Source: Rhodobacteraceae bacterium LMO-JJ12
Lineage (GTDB): Bacteria > Pseudomonadota > Alphaproteobacteria > Rhodobacterales > Rhodobacteraceae
Length of the DNA stretch: 64,000 nt
Assembly: GCA_021555075.1 (NCBI GenBank)
Contig: JAKGBX010000001.1
Span: 1,984,001-2,048,000, forward strand
Reading direction: 5' to 3'
Shown here: piece by piece, positions 10,156 to 19,174 of the stretch
How the letters are laid out: each line of letters begins with the position of its first letter
Position numbering within the stretch: position 1 is the stretch's first letter
Program-made: the position numbers and the translations under genes
Notes under the pieces: model-generated
Told to the model about the DNA's origin: nothing
The model's input: only the letters and a program-made list of their open reading frames with translations
The model's database searches: none

Positions 10156-11832
10156 TTGAAACTATTGGCGAAATCAATCGCGCTTTGGGGAGTCGTGGCG
10201 ATTCTCGGGGGCGCAGCATGGGCCGAGACTCCGGGCGCATCCGAGGCGATATTGCCCCCTGACGCGCCCAAATCGACCACCCCGAAGGGCGCGAGTACGG
10301 CGGATCATACGAAATTCGAGACGCTCAAGAAGCAATTCGCGTCGGGGCCGGAGGTTACCGAAGCCTGCATCAGCTGCCATACCGAAGCCAGCGACCAGAT
10401 GATGCATTCGATCCATTTCAAATGGGAATTCGACCATCCGAGAACCGGTCAGAAGCTGGGCAAATCGCATGTGATCAACTCGTTTTGCGGGTCGGTCGCG
10501 GGTAATGAGGCGCGTTGCACCTCGTGTCATACCGGCTATGGCTGGGAGGATATGAGCCAGCCAGCGCCGCAGAAGACGAATGCGGTTGATTGCCTGGTCT
10601 GTCATGACCGCTCGGGGCAGTATACAAAATCGGCCACCGGGGCAGGGCATCCGCCGCTTGATCCGGTGAAGCCCGGAACACAGACCATCACCGGCGCGCC
10701 AGCATGGCCTGTGGATCTGAGCAAAGCGGCGCAATCGGTGGGCCTGCCGGGGCGTGACAACTGCGGCAATTGCCACTTTTACGGTGGTGGCGGCGACAAC
10801 GTAAAACACGGCGATCTTAGCTCGGTGCTCTATCAGCCCGAAAAATCGGTAGATGTGCATATGTCGCCCGAGGGCGAGAACATGACCTGTTCGACCTGCC
10901 ATGTCAGCGACCAGCACCAATGGCCGGGGTCGCGTTATGACGTCAAGGCGGTTGATCCGCACGTCAATGACCCGCTCAAACCCGGCGCGCGGCGCGATGT
11001 TGCGACCTGCGAAAGCTGTCACAGTGCGACGCCACACCCGGCGACCCTGATCGGAATGAAGCTGAATGCGCATACTGATACGCTGGCCTGTCAGACCTGT
11101 CATATCCCGGAGTTTGCCCGTGGCGGCGTTGCGACCAAGACGTTTTGGGATTGGTCGACCGCTGGTCGGTTGGACGCCGACGGCAAGCCGATCTCGGAAA
11201 ACAATTTCACCCAATCGGATGGCAAGGAGCTGCACACCTATCTCTCGACCAAGGGCGATTTCGAGTATGGCGAGGATGTAGTGCCTTACTATGCCTGGTT
11301 CGATGGACAGGTCAGCTATTCTTTGCCCGATCAAGAGATCGACCCGACACAGGTGGTCGATGTGAACAGCATCAAGGGCGATCCGGAAGATGGCGCCTCG
11401 CGGATCTGGCCGTTCAAACAGATGATCGGACGCCAGGCCTATGACAGCAAGCTCAACCGGTTGGTCTATACCCATGTCTGGGGGCCAAGCACCGATACCG
11501 CGTTCTGGACCAATTTCGATTGGGGGCGTGCGATTGAGGCCGGGATGAAAGCGGCCGGAGCTGAGTATTCCGGCGAGTTCGGCTTTGTCGACACGCATAT
11601 GTATTGGCCGATCACCCATATGGTCGCGCCCGCCGACAAGGCCGTCAAATGCGGCCAATGCCACGCCGAAGACGGCCGGATGCAGGGCTTGGCAGGTGTA
11701 TTCCTGCCCGGCACAAACAGCATGAGTTGGGTTGGCCTGTTGGGTCGTCTGATGGTTCTGGCGACGATGGCCGGGGTTTTGCTGCATATCTTTCTGCGCC
11801 TGTTCTCGAAGAAGGAGACGCGCCATGACTAA
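10156..11832 (+). CDS. Octaheme c-type cytochrome, tetrathionate reductase (OTR) family
   Basis: The protein has eight CxxCH haem motifs (CISCH, CTSCH, CLVCH, CGNCH, CSTCH, CESCH, CQTCH, CGQCH) and the opening block ACISCHTEASDQMMHSIHF typical of octaheme tetrathionate reductases. Members reduce tetrathionate, and also nitrite or hydroxylamine in vitro. A signal peptide ends near AAWA-ETP, so the haem domain is periplasmic. A single C-terminal helix anchors it. The TTG at 10156 is chosen because GGGAGGG lies eight bases upstream and the signal peptide then starts MKLLAKS. An ATG at 10111 is in frame but lacks a ribosome site. The stop overlaps the cytochrome b gene by 8 bp. Confidence 0.85.
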   Translation: MKLLAKSIALWGVVAILGGAAWAETPGASEAILPPDAPKSTTPKGASTADHTKFETLKKQFASGPEVTEACISCHTEASDQMMHSIHFKWEFDHPRTGQKLGKSHVINSFCGSVAGNEARCTSCHTGYGWEDMSQPAPQKTNAVDCLVCHDRSGQYTKSATGAGHPPLDPVKPGTQTITGAPAWPVDLSKAAQSVGLPGRDNCGNCHFYGGGGDNVKHGDLSSVLYQPEKSVDVHMSPEGENMTCSTCHVSDQHQWPGSRYDVKAVDPHVNDPLKPGARRDVATCESCHSATPHPATLIGMKLNAHTDTLACQTCHIPEFARGGVATKTFWDWSTAGRLDADGKPISENNFTQSDGKELHTYLSTKGDFEYGEDVVPYYAWFDGQVSYSLPDQEIDPTQVVDVNSIKGDPEDGASRIWPFKQMIGRQAYDSKLNRLVYTHVWGPSTDTAFWTNFDWGRAIEAGMKAAGAEYSGEFGFVDTHMYWPITHMVAPADKAVKCGQCHAEDGRMQGLAGVFLPGTNSMSWVGLLGRLMVLATMAGVLLHIFLRLFSKKETRHD

Positions 11833-12493
11833 GCGTATCGTCAAGGTTTATCCGCGCTTCGAGCGGTTGTGGCACTGGGGGCAGGCGCTGTTGATCTTCA
11901 CGCTGATCTTCACCGGCTTTGGACTCAACGGGGTGCATGATTTCCTGCCCTTTGGTCCGGCGGTCATGCTGCATACCGCGGCGGCGCTCGCGCTTCTGGC
12001 GCTCTGGATTTTTGCCACGTTCTGGCTCGTTACCACCGGCACATGGCGACAGTTCGTGCCGACGCTGGAGGGGATGTTTCAGGTCATACTCTATTATGCC
12101 TGGGGTGTGTTCAAGGGGCGTAAGCATCCTTACAAGAAGGTGCTCTTGCGCAAGCATAACCCGCTTCAGGCGGCGACGTATTTCGGGCTGAAATGGTTCG
12201 TCTTTCCCGCAATCTGGATCAGTGGGCTGCTCTATCTCAGTTACAACCTGTGGGAAGGTGCGGTGCCAGAGAGCAGTTTCTGGCTCTGGCTGGTGGCCAA
12301 TCTGCACCTGCTTGCGGCATATGTGATCGTCGCGTTCATTATCGTGCATGTCTATCTGTTGACTGTCGGCCATGGGTTCGGCGCACATGTGAAACCGATG
12401 ATCACCGGGTATGACGAGGTCGAGCTGAGCGACGCCGAGGAAGCATATCTGCAAGCAGATGAGCCTTGGCGGCTGAAGGCGAAGGACGTTTAA
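11825..12493 (+). CDS. Cytochrome b561/b6-type membrane subunit paired with the octaheme cytochrome
   Basis: This 222-aa membrane protein of the di-haem cytochrome b561/formate-dehydrogenase-gamma type has about four long helices. Candidate haem ligands are histidines in ERLWHWGQ (near residue 17), VMLHTAAA, ANLHLLAAY and IVHVYL. It begins 8 bp before the end of the octaheme gene, so the two are co-translated. The likely job is quinol oxidation and electron delivery to the periplasmic octaheme protein (inference from the pairing). Its stop overlaps the convergent acetyltransferase gene by 4 bp. Confidence 0.85.
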   Translation: MTKRIVKVYPRFERLWHWGQALLIFTLIFTGFGLNGVHDFLPFGPAVMLHTAAALALLALWIFATFWLVTTGTWRQFVPTLEGMFQVILYYAWGVFKGRKHPYKKVLLRKHNPLQAATYFGLKWFVFPAIWISGLLYLSYNLWEGAVPESSFWLWLVANLHLLAAYVIVAFIIVHVYLLTVGHGFGAHVKPMITGYDEVELSDAEEAYLQADEPWRLKAKDV

Positions 12494-13197
12494 ACCCGTT
12501 CGCGCGGAATTTTGAGCGGGGTCATCTGTTGCCCATCGGCGGCGAAATTCGCCGGGTCGAGCCAGCGTTGAAATTCGCCCCTTGCGGCGGGCCAATCGCC
12601 ATCGAGCATGGCATACCATGCGGTATCGCGGTTGCGTCCCTTGTAATGCGTGGCCTGACGGAAGGTGCCTTCATAACTAAAGCCCAGCCGCTCTGCCGCG
12701 CGGCGAGAGGGGGCGTTCAGATCATCACATTTCCATTCATAGCGGCGATAGCCGAGATCGTCGAACACATGCGCCATCATCAGGAACATCGCCTCGGTGC
12801 TGGCGCGCGTGCCTTGCATCAGGTGCGAGAAGTTGATGAAGCCGACCTCGATTACTCCGGCTTCGGGCGTGATTCTGAGATAGCTGGCGGTGCCGAGCGG
12901 GCGGTCATCGGGGGAAAGAACCGTATAGAACAGAGGGTCGCGGCTTGTCTCTGCGGTCTTGAGCCAGTCGGCATAGGCCCCGAGCGTGGCGAACGGGCCG
13001 TGCGGCAGATAGGTCCAGCCGCGATCATCAGGCGCGCTGCTATAGGCGGCGTGCAGCCCCGCCGCATGGGTCGCGGCATCGAGCGGCACCAGCCTGCAAT
13101 AGCGCCCGTTCAGCGCCGAATGCGGGGGCAGGGGTCGCGGGAACTCCGCCTTCAGAGGGGCTCCGACCGGTTGGCCCAGGTCGTTGAGAACGCTCAC
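12490..13197 (-). CDS. GNAT-family acetyltransferase (RimJ/RimL-like)
   Basis: This 235-aa protein has the RimJ/RimL-type GNAT fold. It shows EVGFINFSHLMQGTRASTEA around residues 125-145 (acetyl-CoA loop region) and YEWKCDDLNAPSRRAAERLGF near 155-175, the usual N-P-S-R-x-A-x-x-x-G-F signature. It most likely N-acetylates an amine or a protein N-terminus, with substrate unknown. It overlaps by 4 bp the cupin gene transcribed just before it, so the two form a two-gene operon. Confidence 0.85.
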   Translation of the reverse strand: MSVLNDLGQPVGAPLKAEFPRPLPPHSALNGRYCRLVPLDAATHAAGLHAAYSSAPDDRGWTYLPHGPFATLGAYADWLKTAETSRDPLFYTVLSPDDRPLGTASYLRITPEAGVIEVGFINFSHLMQGTRASTEAMFLMMAHVFDDLGYRRYEWKCDDLNAPSRRAAERLGFSYEGTFRQATHYKGRNRDTAWYAMLDGDWPAARGEFQRWLDPANFAADGQQMTPLKIPRERV

Positions 13198-13682
13198 TTC
13201 TTGGCACCGGCAACGGGTGTTTCAATAGCGGCGTGATCCACAAGGTTCCATGGCAGGCCTGCGTTGCGATAGAGGCGTTTGCCCTTGTCGGGATAGTCGC
13301 CAACGTCATGCGCCAAACGTTCCCCCACAACGATCAGGCGCAGCGGTGCATCACCAGTATTGGTGATCGAATGCGCCAGCCCACCCTTGCGGTAACCGAT
13401 GAAATCGCCCGGGCCGATTGCATGGCGGGTTTCGCCGATCCGCGCGGTTGCGGTGCCCGACAGCACATAAACGCATTCGTCTTCGAAATGGTGCAGGTGA
13501 TGTTCCGTCGTGTGACAGCCCGGAGCAACCTCGATAATATGAAAACCAAACCCGGTAAGCCCGGTCAAATCGCCAAGCGACTTGTTGTTGCGGCGCGCCT
13601 CGGGGTTGAGGAAATGGGTTTTTTCGAGACCAGACATCGCCGCAATCTCGTCACGGGTCACGATATAGCTGTTGTCATCCAT
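13194..13682 (-). CDS. Cupin-domain protein
   Basis: This 162-aa single-domain cupin has metal-ligand histidines and a glutamate in the first cupin motif, region CHTTEHHLHHFEDECVYVLSG (around 56-76). The second motif is PGDFIGYRKGGLAHSITN (around 90-108). The fold may bind a metal for an isomerase or dioxygenase reaction, or serve as a sugar or ligand sensor. Substrate is not predictable. Its 3' end overlaps the acetyltransferase gene (ATGA), suggesting joint function. Confidence 0.85.
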   Translation of the reverse strand: MDDNSYIVTRDEIAAMSGLEKTHFLNPEARRNNKSLGDLTGLTGFGFHIIEVAPGCHTTEHHLHHFEDECVYVLSGTATARIGETRHAIGPGDFIGYRKGGLAHSITNTGDAPLRLIVVGERLAHDVGDYPDKGKRLYRNAGLPWNLVDHAAIETPVAGAKK

Positions 13683-13819
13683 TGTTCGGGGCTCCTTTTT
13701 CGCGACGCTAACGCTTTTTGCAGCCGTGCTGAATTGAAAAAAGCGCTGATGTCGTGTGCCATTTCTGTGTTGTCTGGGGTTTCATCCGCCTGGTGGCGCA
13801 GGGCGAAGCGAAATGACAA

Positions 13820-13846
13820 ACAAAAACGCCCGCCGAAAAGCGGGCG
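13820..13846 (-). terminator. Rho-independent terminator of the YcbK-like gene
   Basis: Read on the minus strand, CGCCCGC and GCGGGCG form a 7-bp stem followed by TTTTTG. It lies about 50 bp after the stop of the YcbK-like gene and points the same way. Confidence 0.8.
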
Positions 13847-13894
13847 CGAGTTCAGGGAGGAATTGTGCCGCGAGGGCGGGGCGAAACGCCGGGC

Positions 13895-14464
13895 TTATCT
13901 GCCCCAGCTGCGCACCGGTCCGCAATCCATATGCACGAAATTTGAGCCGGAATAGCGTCCTACACCGCCGGCGCGGCAGGATGCAGCGGCGCGCGCCATT
14001 TGGCCAACCGAGCGTGAAGCAAGGCGCAAATCAGCCGCTTCGCCCTTCATGTGCAGCGAATTCTTGGCCACACCACGCGAACGCGAACGCAGCATCGCGT
14101 TGGTCTGCGGGCTGCGATAACCCGAGAGCAACATGTAGGGTTCTTTGACATCAAGAAGATTGTGCGAGGCCGCCATGATATCGAGGGTGCGCATGTCGAT
14201 GTTCATCACCTGGCTGTTGCGCCAATCGCGCATGAACCAGGTCACTTCCTTGACCGCGTCCTTGATATATTTGCCTTCGATCCAATATATCATATCAAGC
14301 TTTTCACCGGTACGGGCCGAATACATCTTGAGTCTTCGGATATCGCCTGCACCGCGCAGGAAGCCTGCTGCCTTGGAGAATGTGGGGGCTGCCGAGAGTG
14401 TGGTTGCCGCGAATGCGCCCAAAAGCGCACGCCGTGAGAAACTCACCGAACTGCTGTCAGTCAT
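13895..14464 (-). CDS. YcbK/DUF882-family (peptidase M15A-like) protein with Tat signal
   Basis: This 189-aa protein opens with a twin-arginine-type signal (FSRRALLGAFAATT), so periplasmic export in folded form is likely. The catalytic-domain signature is GYRSPQTNAMLRSRSRGVAK followed by SLHMKGEAADLR, the S-x-H-x-x-G-x-A-x-D metal site of M15A-type peptidoglycan peptidases. It is divergent from an L,D-transpeptidase gene. The E. coli homologues ycbK and ycbB (ldtD) are also neighbours, so a joint cell-wall role is reasonable. Confidence 0.88.
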   Translation of the reverse strand: MTDSSSVSFSRRALLGAFAATTLSAAPTFSKAAGFLRGAGDIRRLKMYSARTGEKLDMIYWIEGKYIKDAVKEVTWFMRDWRNSQVMNIDMRTLDIMAASHNLLDVKEPYMLLSGYRSPQTNAMLRSRSRGVAKNSLHMKGEAADLRLASRSVGQMARAAASCRAGGVGRYSGSNFVHMDCGPVRSWGR

Positions 14465-14834
14465 GTATAGAGCGCCGTCCCGTCGCTTAAGTTAGTTACC
14501 TGTTTAACGCGATGTTACGCGTGTCCTGCCATCTCTTCCCCAGATGCAACGCTTCTATGCCATAGATCGAATCGTCGACCAAGCGTGAATCCGGCGAGGA
14601 CGGGCATCGCATCAATTTTAGGCGGAAATTTGCTGAAATTTGGTTAAATGTGCCTTGTCGGGAACTGTTGCCTTCCCGTCACGCAATAGAGCGCTCTGGC
14701 CGATGTGATTTTGCATCATTTGGGTCAGGTTTTTCTGACTATCACAGATGTGAATAGACAAGATATGGGTGTTTGAGGCTATAGAGGCCCACATTACAGT
14801 GTTAACATGCGAACGGCTTTTTTGGGGGAACGAC
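14465..14834. other. 370-bp divergent intergenic region, YcbK-like / L,D-transpeptidase
   Basis: No convincing gene. It must hold both promoters. Two copies of GAAATTTG lie 10 bp apart (14625-14632 and 14635-14642), and a small hairpin GTCAG-GTTTTT-CTGAC lies near 14727. No strong sigma-70 pair was found by eye. Confidence 0.5.
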
Positions 14835-16451
14835 ATGACCACTCTTACGGCAAGAAACGGCGCGCGCGTCTGGATCGCGGCGGCTCTGGCTTTGATACTG
14901 ACGCTGATCATGGCGCCAAACCAGGGAACCGCACAGGTCACGGCCTTTAAACAGGCGGTGGCAGAAGGCGCATCCAAAGACAGCGATATTGCGGCGTTTT
15001 ACAAGGCCAATGGCTATCAAGGCATTTGGACTGGCGCTTTTGGCAAGGATGCCAGCCGCCGCAAAGCACTGTTCGCCAATATCCAAAGGGCTCCGGTGCA
15101 CGGTCTGTCAATCGCGCGCTATGATCCCGACGGGCTGATGGCCAAATTGAAAGCGGCCAAAACCCCGCGTGAGCGCGGCTTTGTTGAGGTCGAGATGTCG
15201 CGCACCTTCCTGCGTCTTGCACGTGATATGCAGACCGGCATGCTTGAACCACGTAAGATCGACAGCGGTATCGTTCGCGCCATCCCCCTGCGCGACCGCA
15301 CATCGTATCTGACCAATTTCACCAAGAGCAATCCCAATGGCTTCTTTCGCGCACTGCCGCCCAAAACGCCGGAATACACGCGGCTGATGAAAGAAAAGAT
15401 GCGCCTTGAGAAGTTGCTGGCCCGCGGTGGCTGGGGTGCGCATGTGCCTGCCAAGGCGCTCAAACCCGGTCAGACAGGCGGGGCCGTGGTGGCGCTGCGC
15501 GACCGTCTCGTTGCAATGGGCTATCTGCGCCGGTCTGCGGCCCAGACCTATGACGCCAGCATTCAAACCGCTGTGCAGCAGTTTCAGGACGATCACGGGT
15601 TGGAAGCCGACGGCGAAGCCGGTGCCAGCACGATGGCCGAGATCAACAAGGATGTGGAAGACCGTCTGAAATCAGTGATCGTGGCGATGGAGCGCGAACG
15701 CTGGCTCAACCTGCCGCGCGGCAAACGCCATGTCCTGGTGAACCTGACCGACTTCACAGCCCAGATCGTCGACAACGGCAAAGTCACCTTTCAAACCCGT
15801 TCGGTCATTGGGGCCACAGCGAGTGATCGTCGCACCCCGGAATTCTCCGATATCATGTCACACATGGTGATCAATCCGACGTGGAACGTGCCGCGCTCGA
15901 TCGCGGTGAAAGAATACCTGCCGATGATGAAGCGCAACCCCAACGCCGCCGGTCATCTTAGACTGGTTGACAGCCGGGGCCGCACGGTCAGCCGCAGTTC
16001 GGTGAATTTCGGCGCCTATAACGCGCGCAATTTCCCCTTTGCGATCAAGCAGCCACCAAGCCGGCGCAACGCGCTGGGGCTGGTAAAATTCATGTTTCCC
16101 AACAAATACAACATCTACCTGCACGACACGCCGTCCAAGAACCTGTTCCTGCGTGAATCGCGCGCTTACAGCCATGGCTGCATCCGGTTGCAACAACCGT
16201 TTGACTTTGCCTATGCGCTGCTGGCCAAACAGACCAACGACCCGGAAGGTGATTTCAAACGCATCCTGAATACCGGGCGCGAAACGGCAGTGAAGCTGAA
16301 AGAGAAGGTGCCGGTGCATCTGATCTATCGCACCGCCTTTACCCAAGCCAAAGGGCAGACCCAATACCGCCGCGACGTCTATGGGCGCGATGCGCGTATC
16401 TGGTCTGCGTTGGCCAACGCAGGGGTGGCGTTGCGCGCGGTTCGCGGGTAA
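14835..16451 (+). CDS. L,D-transpeptidase with peptidoglycan-binding domain (YcbB/LdtD-like)
   Basis: This 538-aa periplasmic enzyme forms 3-3 (mDap-mDap) peptidoglycan cross-links. Domain order: a signal anchor around 10-30; a scaffold domain; a peptidoglycan-binding domain (around 211-272, GGAVVALRDRLVAMGYL); and the YkuD catalytic domain (about 298-470). The latter has the motif YSHGCIRL, with H447 and nucleophile C449. The start at 14835 has GGGGGAA upstream. A longer frame begins 22 codons earlier but would put non-signal sequence before the anchor. It is divergent from the YcbK-like gene. Confidence 0.92.
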   Translation: MTTLTARNGARVWIAAALALILTLIMAPNQGTAQVTAFKQAVAEGASKDSDIAAFYKANGYQGIWTGAFGKDASRRKALFANIQRAPVHGLSIARYDPDGLMAKLKAAKTPRERGFVEVEMSRTFLRLARDMQTGMLEPRKIDSGIVRAIPLRDRTSYLTNFTKSNPNGFFRALPPKTPEYTRLMKEKMRLEKLLARGGWGAHVPAKALKPGQTGGAVVALRDRLVAMGYLRRSAAQTYDASIQTAVQQFQDDHGLEADGEAGASTMAEINKDVEDRLKSVIVAMERERWLNLPRGKRHVLVNLTDFTAQIVDNGKVTFQTRSVIGATASDRRTPEFSDIMSHMVINPTWNVPRSIAVKEYLPMMKRNPNAAGHLRLVDSRGRTVSRSSVNFGAYNARNFPFAIKQPPSRRNALGLVKFMFPNKYNIYLHDTPSKNLFLRESRAYSHGCIRLQQPFDFAYALLAKQTNDPEGDFKRILNTGRETAVKLKEKVPVHLIYRTAFTQAKGQTQYRRDVYGRDARIWSALANAGVALRAVRG

Positions 16452-16480
16452 TCCTTGCCCCCGTAATACGGGGTGAGACC

Positions 16481-17572
16481 ATGGGCCAGACAATCGCAGA
16501 AATCGCCGAGGCGCTCGGGGCGCAAGCCCTGGGCGCGCTCGATTTGGTAATCACCGGAGCGGCGGAACCCTCGGATGCCGGGCCAAACGATCTGGCCCTG
16601 GCGATGAGCGAGAAATACGCCGCCGGATTGGCCAATGGCCGCGCACGCGCGGCAATGCTCTGGCAGGGTGCCGACTGGCGCGCGCTTGGGTTGGAAGCGG
16701 CGATCATTCCGGCGCGTCCGCGCTATGCCATGGCGGGGCTGACTGCGGCGCTTGATCCCGGTCCGGGCTATATCAGCGGCATTCATCCCACCGCGATCAT
16801 CGGCGAGGGCGTTGATTTGGGCGAGGGGATTTCTGTCGGACCCTATGCCGTGATCGGCGCGGGCGCGCGCATCGGCGCAGGCTCGGTTCTTGGGCCACAG
16901 GTTTATGTCGGCGTGGACAGTGAGATCGGGGCAGACGCGCTGCTGCATGTCGGGGCCAAGATAGGGCCACGTGTAAAGATCGGCGCGCGCTTTATCGGCC
17001 ACCCCGGTATCTGCATCGGGATGGACGGGTTTTCGTTTGTTACCCCCGAGGTCAATGCCGTGGAAAAAGGCCGTGCCAGCCTTGGCGCAGAGACAGATGC
17101 ACAGGCACAATCCTGGGTGCGCATTCATAGCCTCGGCGCGGTCGAGATCGGCGAGGATGTCGAGATCGGTTGCAACACATGCGTTGATGCGGGCACGATC
17201 CGCCCGACCCGGATCGGCAATCGCACCAAGATGGACAACCTTTGCCACATCGCACACAACGTCGTGGTCGGAGAAGATTGTCTTTTTGCCGGGATGGTCG
17301 GCATTGCGGGTTCGGCCACAATTGGCAACAACGTGGTGTTTGGCGGTCAGGTGGGCGTCAGCGACAATATCACCATCGGCGATGGCGTTGTTGGCGGCGG
17401 CGCGGCAGTGATCCTGTCGAAAGTACCGGCGGGACGCATGGTTCTGGGCTATCCGGCGGTCAAGATGGATCTGCATGTCGATATGTATAAGGCGCAACGT
17501 CGTCTGCCGCGAATGATGCAGGAACTTTCCGATATGAAGGCGCGGCTGGCAGCGCTTGAAGGCAAAAGCTGA
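16481..17572 (+). CDS. lpxD: UDP-3-O-(3-hydroxyacyl)glucosamine N-acyltransferase LpxD
   Basis: LpxD adds the second 3-hydroxyacyl chain from acyl carrier protein to UDP-3-O-acyl-glucosamine in lipid A synthesis. The 363-aa protein has the N-terminal uridine-binding domain (1-100), then a left-handed beta-helix of hexapeptide repeats (IGAGARIGAGSVLG and similar), and a C-terminal helix. The active-site histidine region is DNLCHIAHNVVVGEDC near residue 250. GGTGAG precedes the ATG. It is unlinked here from the usual bamA-fabZ-lpxA cluster and is followed by an acyl carrier protein and a ketosynthase. Confidence 0.93.
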   Translation: MGQTIAEIAEALGAQALGALDLVITGAAEPSDAGPNDLALAMSEKYAAGLANGRARAAMLWQGADWRALGLEAAIIPARPRYAMAGLTAALDPGPGYISGIHPTAIIGEGVDLGEGISVGPYAVIGAGARIGAGSVLGPQVYVGVDSEIGADALLHVGAKIGPRVKIGARFIGHPGICIGMDGFSFVTPEVNAVEKGRASLGAETDAQAQSWVRIHSLGAVEIGEDVEIGCNTCVDAGTIRPTRIGNRTKMDNLCHIAHNVVVGEDCLFAGMVGIAGSATIGNNVVFGGQVGVSDNITIGDGVVGGGAAVILSKVPAGRMVLGYPAVKMDLHVDMYKAQRRLPRMMQELSDMKARLAALEGKS

Positions 17573-17667
17573 CGTGAGGATGTCTTGAAACTGTAGCAAA
17601 TCCCTTGTTCCGCTTTCCCATCAAAACACTTACACCAGCGGCATCATTGATGCGGAGGATCTGAGAA

Positions 17668-17928
17668 ATGAACATCAGAGACGAAGTGATCCGGATCATC
17701 GCCGAACAGGCGGTTCTGGAGCCATCCGACGTCACCGACGAGGCGACTTTGGAAAGCCTTGGCATAGACAGCCTCGGGCTGGTGGAATCGATCTTTGCCA
17801 TTGAAGAGACATTCGATATCTCTGTGCCGTTCAACGCCAACGCGCCCGGGGAGAGCGATTTCGACATTTCCTCGGTGGCGTCGATCATTGCGGGCATCAC
17901 CACGTTGGTGGCCGAGCAAAAGGGCTGA
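17668..17928 (+). CDS. Acyl carrier protein (dedicated, non-AcpP)
   Basis: This 86-aa acidic carrier protein has the phosphopantetheine serine S35 in LGIDSLGLVES. The sequence departs from housekeeping AcpP and has the extended loop NANAPGESDFDISS, so it is probably a specialised carrier. It is followed 8 bp downstream by a beta-ketoacyl-ACP synthase and preceded by lpxD, which suggests supply of an unusual acyl chain for lipid A or another envelope lipid (inference). Confidence 0.9.
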   Translation: MNIRDEVIRIIAEQAVLEPSDVTDEATLESLGIDSLGLVESIFAIEETFDISVPFNANAPGESDFDISSVASIIAGITTLVAEQKG

Positions 17929-17935
17929 GGTGAAG

Positions 17936-19144
17936 ATGCGCCGGGTTGTCATCACAGGGGCCGGAACGATCAACGCGCTTGGCCATAATGTGCCAGACAC
18001 GCTCGCCGCCATGCGCGAGGGGCGCTGTGGTATCGGCCCGATAGACATTCCCGATGTCGACCGGCTGACCATCCAGATTGGCGGACAGGTCAAGGGGTTC
18101 GAGGCCGAAGGCATATTCAACCGCCAGCAGATGTCGCTCTATGACCGCTTTACCCAGTTCACTCTGGTCGCCGCACGCGAAGCCATCGCGCAATCGGGGC
18201 TTGAGTTTCACGGCGAGCTGGCAGCGCTTTCGGGGGTGGTTCTGGGCAACTCGGGCGGCGGAATGACAACGCTCGACGAGAATTACCGCAGCGTTTACGA
18301 GCAGGGCAAGAACCGGGTGCATCCATTTGTCGTGCCCAAACTGATGAACAATGCCGCCGCCAGCCATGTCAGCATGGAGTTCAACCTCAAAGGACCAAGC
18401 TTTACGGTCGCCTCGGCCTGTGCCAGCTCGAACCACGCAATGGCGCAGGCATTTCAGATGGTACGCACAGGCATGGCCCCGGTGATGATCTCGGGTGGTT
18501 CGGAATCGATGCTGTGTTTTGGCGGGGTCAAGGCTTGGGAGGGGTTGCGCGTGATGTCAAAGGACGCCTGCCGACCCTTCAGCGCCAATCGCAACGGCAT
18601 GGTACAGGGTGAGGGCGCGGGTGTCTTCGTTTTCGAGGATTATGAGCACGCGAAACAACGCGGCGCAGAAATCCTGGCCGAGATGGCCGGTTTTGCCATG
18701 ACCTCGGACGCCGCCGATATCGTGATGCCCAGCAAACAGGGCGCAGCGCGCGCCATCGCAGGCGCACTTGGCAATGCGCGGATGAACCCCGAAGATATCG
18801 GCTATATCAACGCCCATGGCACCGGCACGGCCGCCAATGACAAGACCGAATGCGCCGCCGTGGCGGATGTGTTCGGACGCCATGCAGACCATCTGATGAT
18901 CTCGTCCACCAAGTCGATGCATGGTCATTTGATCGGCGGCACCGGTGCGGTCGAGCTTCTGGCCTGTATCATGGCGCTGCGCGATGGCGTGGTGGCGCCA
19001 ACCATCGGCTATCAGGAATCGGACCCGGAATGTGCGCTCGATGTGGTGCCCAATCTGGCACGCGAGGCGCGGGTCGACGCGGCGCTTTCCAACGCCTTTG
19101 CCTTTGGCGGGCTCAATGCGGTGCTGGCGTTGCGCAAGGTCTGA
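17936..19144 (+). CDS. Beta-ketoacyl-ACP synthase, KAS II (FabF)-like
   Basis: This 402-aa condensing enzyme has a complete Cys-His-His triad: C162 in VASACASSNHA, H294 in INAHGTGTAAND and H331 in KSMHGHLIGGTGA. It condenses an acyl group with malonyl-ACP. The ATG at 17936 is chosen because the protein then opens with the family start RRVVITGAGTINALG. The longer frame overlaps the carrier protein gene. Pairing with its own carrier protein suggests a dedicated chain-elongation pair rather than bulk fatty acid synthesis. Confidence 0.9.
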   Translation: MRRVVITGAGTINALGHNVPDTLAAMREGRCGIGPIDIPDVDRLTIQIGGQVKGFEAEGIFNRQQMSLYDRFTQFTLVAAREAIAQSGLEFHGELAALSGVVLGNSGGGMTTLDENYRSVYEQGKNRVHPFVVPKLMNNAAASHVSMEFNLKGPSFTVASACASSNHAMAQAFQMVRTGMAPVMISGGSESMLCFGGVKAWEGLRVMSKDACRPFSANRNGMVQGEGAGVFVFEDYEHAKQRGAEILAEMAGFAMTSDAADIVMPSKQGAARAIAGALGNARMNPEDIGYINAHGTGTAANDKTECAAVADVFGRHADHLMISSTKSMHGHLIGGTGAVELLACIMALRDGVVAPTIGYQESDPECALDVVPNLAREARVDAALSNAFAFGGLNAVLALRKV

Positions 19145-19174
19145 AACCTCGCGCAACACCTGATTTCTCGCCGC

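Noticed and set aside
10174-11844. Long open frame on the minus strand across the octaheme cytochrome region
   Set aside because: It is antisense to a gene with eight haem motifs and a signal peptide, and its translation has no family features. High GC keeps the antisense frame open.
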